64,000 nucleotides of DNA, from NCBI RefSeq assembly GCF_002443255.2, contig NW_019211454.1:32222061-32286060 (forward strand), written 5' to 3'. Position 1 is the stretch's first letter. Each line of letters begins with the position of its first letter. A program made the translations under genes and the position numbers. A model generated the notes under the pieces. That model was given only the letters and a program-made list of their open reading frames with translations. It had not been told where the DNA came from and searched no databases. This document shows positions 13,301 to 25,300 of the stretch, one piece after another. The stretch is from Varroa destructor (lineage: Eukaryota; Arthropoda; Arachnida; Mesostigmata; Varroidae).

Positions 13301-16300
13301 TCCTCAAGGCCAAGTAGTTAGTGCCCCGTGTTGCTTTGCCTTGGTTGCTTCTTTCAGCCGACATTAGCGGCCTATCGTTCGGATGTATACGGTGAACGAA
13401 ATTGAGAGAGGGAGGCGGAGAGAGCGAGTACGAACGATCCGGCCGGAGTAAGACTACAAAGTGTGGGATAGAGCAGTGTGAAGTTCTGTGGCAGCAAAGG
13501 CGACTGCTACTTATGCTGCCAGACGTCTGAATTAAATGAGAAAACGCAAAACAGAGAAGCGGAAGGCTTCTTCGTCGGATCCGCTAGTTTAGGAGATGTC
13601 GGTCTATTGGATCACTCGTTAGCTATTCCCAAGATTTCGCTGTCTCGAGGAACGAGTTAGGGGAAGAGTCAAATTAGAAGGAAACATTCACTTTTTCATT
13701 TGCAAACTCAAGGTGCTTGATCATTCATATGCTCACGTTCACACGCTCACAGACGCGCCTAATGGTTTAATGGCGCTACCACGACTTTTCCTGCTGTCTG
13801 TCCCATCTACCCGAAGCCAAACAAAACCCGACTACTTCACCACCATAAGCTTCCATTGACCTTTGCTGTTTCCGACTTTCGTCGCGAGTCTCGTTGCTTA
13901 ATACTTGGCTTGGCCGTCTGTAGTTTGCTTGTGGTACTTTACCGTACTCAGACCGGCAAAGACTTCGACTCGCATCAGCCTAGTCGACAACACAAAAAGT
14001 GGCCCGTCAGCTAATCACTAATGACTTTTTTTAACCTAACTTCGCTGCGCAGAGTTACTCGTGCGGCGTAGACGCTTGGCTGTCTATACGCACATAGATA
14101 TGCGGCTTGGCGATGGGCATATTTATGAATAGCAAGTGCGACGTAAACGCAAACATTTGGGAACGGGCTGTACAGGCTGCAGGCTAGAGACGACTACACT
14201 AGATTTTTTGTTCGTCTGTTGGGTATTGCCCGGATGGAAACCTCTATGGGGAACGCGTTGCTGTATAAGGCCACAGTGAGTTCAATCGCCGTCGACAGTC
14301 GTTCTACTATAGCTAAGCAAGTAGGGGACCATCCCGTTTCACAAATCTGGTTCGTTCCCGTTGGTGCACTCTAGCTTTTTCTCTATTTCTGCTTTTCATA
14401 GCCGTTCTCGTCCAATTCCAAACTCGATAAGCCCTGCCTCCAAGTTATCATTCTGCTGTGGAAAGTATGGCCGATCTGTTCGGTTCAGTTTTCTGGCGTC
14501 TGTGCAGACTGACTATACGCTCTGTCGATGGCTGCCTGCAGCGTCAACGCCGCTGGGTAGCGTTGGCGGTAGCACTGGTGGTAACGTATCGTTCCATCTA
14601 TGGCTTCAATGTGAGGGTTGACGGGGGCTAAGGTGGGCCAAATCTGATGAAGGCGCATCGAGTCTTTGGCGATCCTCTACGATAGTTCGACCCATTCGCT
14701 AACTTCGACTTCAGGAAGCGAGGACTAAACTCGCAAATCAGCTTGCCAGAGGGTTGGTGAGAGGACAGTTCGAGCTTGCAACACAGATCAAGCAGTTTGG
14801 GTACAAGCGTAATCCAAATCGTGCGTTTCATTGGCTACAAGTCTTCTAAGCAAGAGGTAGAGGACTTGAACAAACGTTTTTTAATCGAAGATGAGTGGCC
14901 AAAGATCCAAGCCAATAATCAGATCCCGGCTAGAAAGGGACGCAACTTGCTTGATATATTGTCAATATGACTTGACTTCTCTGGATGGACTAACTTTATG
15001 GAATCGGGGAGTTGAAAAATTGAACGATAGCTAGCTTCCGTTTCAGCGTTAATCAGAGCGTACATTTCTAAAATATTTGTTCCAAGTTTTTGCTAAATGC
15101 TAAAAACGTTCTTCAAAGTCATCATTTAAGTGAGCGAAGTCGTCGAGCAACGAATTTGTTTACCGTTCGCATAATCAGTAGATACTGCAAAGGCCGCTGC
15201 ATGATGCACTCAATTAGATTGAAGGGCTATTTCATTTGTGTGATTTATGATAGATGACGCTCAGCTATTTTGAGCCACTGTTTTTCTATCAGTTTCTTGT
15301 GTACGCGCGACTTCTACAATAGGTATCATTTAATGAACAATGATGATACAGTATTTGCCAATAAGAATTAGAAAATTGCGTAGAAAGCTAGGCTGGTAAC
15401 TATGCAGAAAGGGTAAGAAAAAATTAGGTTTGCAGATGAAGTCGAGGCAGCAAATAAGCAAGCCTACTCTCGAGGCAGGCCTGAAGAATAATGAAGGTAG
15501 CAATTGTTTATATGTAAAGCATGTTTGCAAACAACTTTTACTGAATTGTGTATCGTTCGCTAAAATAGTGCTTTCTCAAAACAGATCATCCACAGGCATT
15601 CTGGCAAATGGTGACAAATGGTCAACCAACCCCTTGTCTTTTTTCATCTACTGAATCAATAAGCGCACTAACAACTTTATAAGCACAGAAATAAGTACTT
15701 GCTCGTTCTTGAATCTTTCTCAGGTTTTCGTTTATCTAATTGCAGATTTGAATAACTTACATTCAAATAAAAGATGAAAAGGCAACGTTAGAACTATTTT
15801 GAAACTTCTTTTTTTCTTGGAGCTGTTTTGTCACTGTCGCCTCCACATGGTTCCTATAAGCCTGGCAGAAGGTAACGCTGAAACAGTCTAAATATTCGTA
15901 ATTTAAAAAAAAAATTCGTAAAAAAATCAAATAGAAAAAAATAGGAGCCATAGACCATTTCTGATCACTTGTACTTAAATATATATAATAGAATTATTAT
16001 TCTATTATACATATTTACTCATCATTATAAAAATTACTCATCTACTCTGTCGTAATTAACTTAGTGTTGTTGCGAGCAGCAACCGTTCCCGACTCTACGT
16101 TCGTTTAACTTAATCCAATCCCGTCTGCGGTCATTGAATAATTCTCTTAGGATTAAAAAACGGAGATCTACGAAGAGTTGTATTTGTTGTGTTGGCATAG
16201 CGCAATGAGAGCAAACTATATCAGGACGGAAAAGAGTAATTCAATAAACTGTACGATCTGCCAATAAATAAAGGTGCCAACCTTTGAAAACAAGTTGCCG

Positions 16301-19300
16301 GAACACGTAAAAACGTCCCCTATACAATCCACAAAACGGTAGCGGAACTCCGGTGAGGCGTGCAAAATACTATTTCGCATCGCAAAATCTTACTAATGCA
16401 CATCAGCGTCAGCGTCCTATGTGAGGTTGAGCCCCGCTAAAAATAAGGCGCAGCTCATTTAGAGGGCTAGTCCTTATAGGGAAAATGGCAAAAGTTGAAA
16501 TAAAGTCGACAAGAGACGCAATCCAATACGGTTGAATTTTATGAAAATCTCAAAAAATACCTAACATGGTCCAATGTTACCGTTTAGGTAGATGTTGTTA
16601 GATAGAATGCAACGGTGCTAAAATAAAACACATTTTTAGCCAATCGACATATAAGCGTGGCGTGATTAAATGCTGCTTTCCGTAAAGAAATCAGTCGGCG
16701 AATGTGATGTCTACCTTCTAACTCCGGACTCTATTTATTGTTAGCGATTTGAAGGGTCGGACTTGACGTTTTTCCCCAACTTCCCGGAAGACCGTCGTAT
16801 TGCCTTTGCAAGCTCGATCTTCACAGGTAGCAAGCTAGAATAGCCTTATTTCAGTCGAAACAAAGGTAACATACAGAGAAGGACGCCGTAATATTGACCC
16901 CTTCGAAACTTCTAATAGCTAGGCAAAGTCGTCTAAATGTTCACTTAGGATTCCTTTATTAGACACAAAAAATAACTAACATAGATATGTTGTTCCTTGT
17001 AGAGTGGTGTTAAATTCTGTAAAATGAACGTGAACTGTGAAAGACAAGAGATGCCTATTTGCACCACGGTCCTGGCCTGCCGCGGGAAAAGTAGACACCA
17101 AACAACAACAAAAGGTGTCATTTTCGAAACAAGGAGTCTGCTTAGTGTCGATTAACCTACGCACACTAAATATAAGAAGAACACTAAGTGAGTGAGTCTA
17201 GGTTATATATTGGTAGATATTAAAAGCGGGTGGTACCCTTGCCCACTGGGATTGCCTTCCATGAGACACGAAATGACATATCCGTCCTTATTATTTAGTA
17301 TCGTTAATTTAGATTAAAGCATAGTCGGTACTATAATTTCGTTTTACGAAAGGAAAATTATGGGGTGAAGTATAGGTAAACGACAAAGGCTATGCCAATG
17401 GCTGTTCATAAACGACTTTCCACTCGGCTAGCTTGCTCCACCGTGAAACATCGATCGACTTATGGCACCACCAAACTAGCCTGTGTAAACTATTATGTAA
17501 TTGTTGTATTAATTATGTAACAAAAATACTGTTTATCTGCGATTTCTGTTAAGTATCCTCGTCTTATAAAACCACCAAATACACTTCCCTTTTAATTCGA
17601 TCATTTAATTGTTTGCGGTTAGGCGCTACTGACTGCTGGAACAACGCAGACCAACCTAGCAGCTTGAGCACATCTTAGAAGTTTTCGTCACTTAGGAACT
17701 TTACACATAGGAAATGTTATAATTAGAATTTCCCTATGTCGTATAGAACGCGATTTCTAACGTTTAGTTCTAGGCCCTTCGAAACAGAATGACATAACCG
17801 GACAGACACAACTGTGCGTATTTACACGCACTAGCACACTCGCTATGGTACATAGAATGTTCTCTGTTTACTTCATAGGATCGGTGCACGGTCCTGATAT
17901 ACAGTTGTTGCATGTATCGCATATACAGCTGCGAGTAAGTGAAAATGTCATTGACCTCAAGTTTACTCTCCTGGCCATCTCATTCCGCAATGAATGAATA
18001 TTCCTCAATGACAAAATGATTCCATGGGGGGAATATTGGCGGTATTGAATGCGTTCGAAGAAGAACACTGGCTTTTAGCGGTCCTTCAATAGATAGTGTT
18101 ACCATTAAGCTAAACGATGACTCTGCCGCTGTGTAGAGATACTTACGCTCTGCTTGGCATAGCTGATAATTATGGTAGCTATACTAACGAATCCCGACGT
18201 GAGCCTTTACATTTTGAATCATTTGTATTTAATGAAAAACCAGAACCCAGCTGAGATGTGTTCGTTAGGAGCGCAAAAGAACGCAAAAACTGACCGTCCG
18301 AATTCGATGCGGTTTCCCTGCAAGGCGATGTTCCAAACGTTGGCGACTCCTTCAAAGCGGATGACGGAAGCTACAATCACGATAATGAGCGCCCCGGTCA
18401 TGTAGACCGCCTGAAAGGTATCGGTGTACACTACAGCTTTGATACCTCCCTACGTATAGATGTTGCCGTAAATTTGATTTCGATGAGAAGCTTTCCCGTC
18501 GAGTGACAGCAATCGGTTGGCAGGATCAGACGACATTGCGAACGAACATTGGCCCAGTATACGTCCATCGTGCCAGAAGTTGACGTCATCCGGACACCGC
18601 CGCGCACGAGTGAACCACGGCGTGTCAAACAACGCGCAAGCCGCAATGTGTGAGTTAACGGACGAGCAAACGCATTATTTCAGCAAAGTTGTCCAATCAC
18701 ACCAGGGCGTCGAGGGCGTCGGCCCGATGGTGAGGCACGCACGATGCCGATGTGTATTCAGGGTTCGTTGGTCGACAAAGTCAGCGGCGCCGCAAGGAAG
18801 CCATCCGTGACACACGAAAAGAAAAAACAATAACAACAGTAGCGTTAACAGGAGAAACAAGCGTGTTTCTGCTGCCGAAGACAATTTTGGTCATGGAAGT
18901 AGAAATTAATAGGTTAGCAATTGGGCAGTTCCTTCTGTCCCAAATCAGTGCTCCGCAGCTTAGTCCAGAGACGTGCCGAAGCGTTGACGATTCTTCCTCA
19001 AGAGGCTACTTATCGCCTAATTGTTGCAGTGCCGAACGGGCAATTTACACATAAACATAAAATGGCTCATAAGGAAAAACGTTTACAACAATTCTAGGCT
19101 TGAGAACACGGACACGCAGACAAAAATAGAATGAGAATCTAGTCCAACATTCTGAGTAACATTAATCTACACAGACCGATTTACCCGCCTCAACGTACAT
19201 GCCCGCACATACTCCAGATACGCGTACATATGTAAAGATTGACCCATACGTGAATGTGATCTCTTTGCTGTTATTTGTAGCAATAGTTACTAAGAGTGGC

Positions 19301-22300
19301 TGTTGGCATACGTTAGAGAACATAAAGTTCAGCATACGAGAGAGCTCAGCAAGGACGGCAGAAAAGGGATATAGTGAAGAACGCTCAAGCAATGAGGAAT
19401 AGCGCAGACGAGCCAAATGCTAGTAACGGCTTAGAATTAGCAACAGCTGGCGAGTTTAGTACAGGTGGAAATGCCAGTTGCCTTTTCGTACATTTTCATT
19501 TTTTTACTTTTTGCGTAAAGGATGTAATCGTCGAAGAATTAAAGAAGCGGAAAATAATATAAAGCTGGAGAGAAAAATAGTGTAAAACAGTAGCTATAGA
19601 TGCGGGACACAGAAAGTCCTGTGTTTTTACTCTTGCTGTCGAGATGTTGTTCTAACACGCATGTACACACAATCCGGCTGCTACTCCCTGTGGCTACTTT
19701 TGTTGCTACTGCTAAAGTGACGGATATATATCGGGCTTTAGCTGAGCCTGGTTGAACGCTTTTCGAGGACGTAAGGCCCCAAAGAACAGCTGTAGGTTCT
19801 AACAGTAGCTAGCTCACCATTCTGGTTGCATTAAAATTGTCGATGGGTACTGCTGCAGTTTTGCTCCTGCTATTGTTATGTTGCTCTGCGCCAGTGCCTA
19901 TCCTAGTGCCTGTGGCCTTTACCGTCCCCCCCAATCCCTGCACACCACTCTTGTATGCACAGGCCGACTATTCTCGGTGACTTTGTAATCCACCGTCGTT
20001 GTTTCTTTGGTCAACCAGCGTTAGGAAAAGATATCCCGCGCAGCTACTGAAACGGTGCGATCCGGCATATTGATCTTTTGCTATCTTTGGTACGCGTTTC
20101 CCTCGATCTAAAAATGGAGAGAGACATAAGGAGAACCGGCCAACTTTATGCTAAGGACTAATACTTCTTGAAGGAGACTGAAGCATCTGCAAAAAGGAAC
20201 AAGGAAGGGGCTTATTTTTCGGACCGCTCGAGGGAGGGAGTGATGAATATGGAAAGCAGGAACTGAATGTAAGAAGGCGAACGTGCGAAGAGCGAAAAGT
20301 AGTCAAACGTGTCATCGCAAGCGAGAACGATAGCGATGTGAAACTTACGTTGGCTGTTCGTCCCTCGAATTTTAAAGATGGACATTTCCACAAACATTAA
20401 TTGACATAGTTGTATATTTTTACAGCCGCAAGCTTCTCTTATGCTGACTTGTGTAGACAAGTGATGCTTGACCTAAAGTCAACTCAGTTATTAGCGTTCT
20501 GCGTGTGTCTGATCCATGTCTACACCAGATATTACCTCGAAGGTAGCCTTTAACAGCCATGTTGCCAAAGGCGTGTTCCGCTAACCCCTTTGATCAGCCT
20601 TACCACATTCATCTTCGCGCTTATGTATACAAATGCTGCACCGCCTCCCAGTTTATCGCTTGGGTTGTCATTGGGAGATCAAACATGAGAAAAGAAATAG
20701 AAAGAACGGAAAAAGTAGAATCGAAATTGGGAAGCCAGTCTAACGATGTTAAAAGAGCCGTTGAAAGTTGGAAAACAGAACACAGTGATCGCAGCATTTA
20801 AGCGGCTTATAGTAGCGCCGCTATAGACGCGGTGCAGTTACCAGTGACATGATGTGACGGGTACCCGTCTCGCGTTCGCTCTAGATCATTAAGTACTTTG
20901 CATCGTGAGCTAGCTACTGATCAAAAGCAGCTTTCACACGGACTGAACGAAACAAAGTGGGTTAACTCCAACTTAATCTCCATCCCGCTTAACCCAACCC
21001 AGTGACCGTTGAACTATTCGTTTTTTTTTTACTACGATTTCTCTCTCTCTGTTGTAATTTCTCTTTTGTAAGCTTCACGAAGTTGTAAAGAACGATGCCC
21101 ACTAATTTTGAGTCGGAATGTGGGGTGGGGTTAGATCACGATCGTTTGCTGCTATGCCTCTGTTTGACACTGAGACAACACGAAGGCAAACAGCAGAACG
21201 GGATGGCTCCGAGAAAGGTATAGATAAGCTGGGCAGGGTGAAAAAAACGATATCTGCTTCAAAATGGCGCCGAACTCATGCTCATGGCAAACAAAAGAAG
21301 ACGACATGAATAATTAAATAAAAATAAATGCAAAAGCAAGAGTACTTAATTACGTAAAGAAATACTTCAGTAGCACTAAAATCTTGCTATTAATATGAGG
21401 CTTTAAGCAGCAAGCAACTTGGTCAACAGGTCAACAAATAATAATAATAACAGAAAAATAGAGAAATACTCGAAATGTACGTACGATACTCGTGTAGATC
21501 GTGCACACTACCCCCATAGCACTGATTGCAATCCACAAATCCATTCCGGTCACTGCAACGTCGACATCAACCAAACAGACCTGTTAATGTCCCATATCAG
21601 GTACAACTAAGGCACAGGCCGCCAACAGCCCTTGTCAAGTAAAAATTATAAGCCGTTCCAGAGTTAGCCAGTCTATATTGTCCGTGCTGTCGATGTCCGA
21701 GTACTGGCACCTATAATATTACAACTTACACAGAATGTAAACGACATTTTATAGATATATGGTAGCTTACATCGTAACTTCGTGACCCGGTCCGCGGTCG
21801 GTTTTTATTAAAGTTACCGGTGGTACGCGTCCACCTCTGCTGGCTGTACCTTGCATGAGTAGACCTCAAACGCAGACACGAAGCGTCCGCTGCTGTTGCG
21901 GCTGGTGCAACTGTCAATGCTGCTTAACAATGTAAATTATGTTTGACCTCCCTGATACTATACCTCATCAAACTGTTACGTCCCATTAGTCTACCAGTCT
22001 TATTTACGGGATAAACATATCTTGTGCCACGTTTGATATTTTTAACGAAGGAACAAGAAGGTTAAATGCAGAGTCTCATCATGTCGTTCGAAACAGATGG
22101 ATAGTTGCAGAATATTGAATATGGGAACAAATGTTTATACTGAAATTGGTGTTTTTTTTTGTCCGGCAAAAAAAATGTGGTCGGAAGCATAAAATCCCTA
22201 TAGAAACACTGAAAATAATTGCTCTAATTAAACATGTTATAGGTACTATGGCCAAAGCTTTTTCGTTTATATGTTCAAGTATTATATGACGTTCTTGCAA

Positions 22301-25300
22301 GCCTTGCTAAAATAATATACATTTCTGAGAAATATCTATGAGCATTTTGCATAGGGCTAAAACTGCTTAGCCCTTATACAGCCCACCAGAGCTTTTCAGC
22401 TCCTGGCAAAAAAATGGGGCTTGTTTTTGAAGGACTATAGGACTTTTGTTAACAGAACGTATAAAATGTGCGTAGGCATATCTCGAGTTTAGAAGTGTAA
22501 TAGAGTATAATCACCGTCCTCCCAAGCTAACTCAGACAGTGCTACGTGCCTTATCTATTACGACGACGCTGGACTACGATCCCAGTCACGAGGACCAGCT
22601 ATGTGTATACCTAGATCCCTTTGACTGATAATACGACTGCAATACGAATCAAAAGACCGAACTCCGAAGGGCGCTGAGTCAGACTAGCACTGTAATGGCA
22701 AAAAACGTTTCCTACAGCATTTACTTCAAGCACCTCAATCAGATGGCCGTATTTCGCGATCGGACAACAATCACGTACTGGGAATTTAAATGTCGAGTTA
22801 CGCTAGGGTCTTCTCAGCCATATGATGAGGCTTGTCCCACTGCATGATAACATCTTTTGGACTATTCCAGAATGTCGTAAACTAGCTTTTTAAGCTAATG
22901 CCGATTTATCAGTATTTATAGATTGACATAAGCAAGCGCGTTTCCTACAAATATGTCGTGGCTTAGAAATCCTACGAGTTTTCCAGTGTGATATTCTTTG
23001 CCTTTCCAGTATAAACACAAGCTTGCTTTTAGATGAGTAAAGCGTACCCAGCAGTAATTATTTGCAGTTTGGAGTGACAATAGGCAAGTGGAAGTATGGA
23101 AATGGGCATTGTTTGGAATAATGTTAGCACATTTAGAACAAGAACAAACTACTCTGATAGGTCAAGTGGAAGTAGACCAAAGCATATGCCGACCCTTTAT
23201 CAAGTGCTCTTGTTGTGCACAAGGTCACCACTCTAAACCTGTTAGATCGTAATAATCCTTCAACCGAAATCCGTTGAAGGGTAAAGCTATGATTGACGGT
23301 CCCGTTACACACCGTAACACGATTGGCCCAGCCAGGCGGCCATTAAAGTGACTTTACTCTTAATCAAATGGTCGTCACACAATGGCGTTTACAGCATCAC
23401 ACAAGGGTACGATAGAAGTTGCAGGCCCATTATGGGTACATATACGCAATGTACATGAAATGATACCATTTTATTAACATGGTTATCGGCCAGATTACGC
23501 ATGTTTATGCGGGTTTTATGAGTTCTAGCAATGAGATGGATGATGTAACGGGCGAAATCGGTCGGAGTGGGGCAAACTGGTCCGCTCCAAAAGATTGACA
23601 GGCTAAGAGTTTTTCAGAAGGGAAACAAAGGAACCGCCAAGCCTTCGACCTGTTAATGAGCTGGTAGCGCTGCTGTGGCCGGTGCCAACCTGGACCTTGG
23701 AACAACAAAACGAGTGCCTAACAGACAATTAACTCAGCGATCACCACCGCCGCCATGAACGTAAGTTCGGGTGGCACCGGAGTCGACATGAATTATGGCC
23801 ATTAATCAAAGCCGAGACGAACATTATCCATTATCAAGCATCGAAAACTCCAGTAGATAGTAAAGAGGCGATGTGACTTAATCTAGGACGCATGGGCTAG
23901 AATATAGTTCTAGCTGTGGCCTGTCGAAGGAAGGTGAAAGCAATATGTTCTTCTACCTCTAGAGAAGAAAGATGGTAGTTAAGCTGTACGTAGCTCTACA
24001 TGGATATGTAATTCCGTACGGGTGCCTTTTCTATGTATCGTAGATAGCTTTTCCATTTCTCTAGGCGGTATTTGATAATGATCGCTCTAGATTGTGCCGT
24101 CGACTAACTACTGCTAGTGCGCTGTTTACTCGCATTCATTGCATTATTACAGCTTATTCACGTTTGTACCGCTCCGTTTCATTCACACAACGGAGGTTTA
24201 AAGCAACTTGCGTAAACCGTACCGGCTTTCATTACGTGAATCACGAAAAACACAAACTGTTACTTGACATTTATTAAGGACAGTAGAAAAAAAAATAGTG
24301 CATTCAGCTTCAGGTTTGTTGACATACAATGTTATGATCATAATCCACTGGTATAAGCTCTAAGATAAAACCATTTAGTATCGATCGTACGTGCTCCATA
24401 TAAATGACAATTTTTTCGTCGTGGATACGAATACAGAGTACTTATGCGCTGTGTGTCATATATATATAGTCGTCTTCTATATGTACATATAGGAGAAATA
24501 GAGGCCAAGAGAAGTACTCACCCTGTGACATAGCCAGAGCCGGCGCGTATAGTGAAATAGAGACGTAGATGAGCATTTGAATGACATAGACAACGACAGC
24601 ACAAACGCGCGTGACTCGACCAAACCTCAGTTCTATGTATTCAAAGGCTGTTGTTACTCCTGCGAGGTCAATGCATTGAAATCGTACAGTGGGTAATTAC
24701 TAGGAAATTCAACCAATTACGGACAGAGAACAAGAGAGATGGCAAAATGGAGAATCTAACAGATTAATGGCCTGTTTAGTTAACCTATGGCATATGCAGT
24801 GCTGACATCTCATTAGCCGCGGTAGTGAGAAAATGATCGTGCCCATTAGGTTGGTGGCAAGATGCAGTGATGGTAAAGCCTAATGGAAATACGATAGCAT
24901 TGCCAGCAAAAACCTTCTCTATTCCACCTGTGGATAAAGTATGTTATACAGTATAGATGCACACCAAAAGGGAGCGAAAGAAGAGAGAGAAGAGACAAAA
25001 GCCGCTGGAAGGTATGCGCTCTGCTTTAAACGAGCTACAAGCGTTCGTACATCGAAGGTGTCAATGTTGTTGTGTTCAGTGTGCTTGTACGTTAGTGACC
25101 TTCGATCGTTTTCTTTCTGGTGTTCGGGTTTGCTCTCCCCTTTCCCACTTCAGTTTGACGCGTGTTCGATATGAGGTGAAATATCTTCATGCACTTTTCT
25201 TCATCATCAGCAACATTAGCGGCGTCGTCATAATCACCGCTTCCCTTGATTTCTTACCGAGCTTGTAGAACACGGGCAAGTAGAAAAGCATAGCCGTTGG

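Noticed and set aside
18431..18646. Minus-strand frames just upstream of SLC5 exon 4
   Set aside because: One frame runs to the TAG immediately before GGIKAV and ends in IYT, which resembles the family's FYT. The residues before it are hydrophilic and unlike any SLC5 helix, so it was not accepted as the missing exon.
22440..22510. CLRTFYTF-like peptide on the minus strand, considered as SLC5 exon 3
   Set aside because: It has no suitable phase-0 donor and an immediate stop, and its upstream residues do not match the family.
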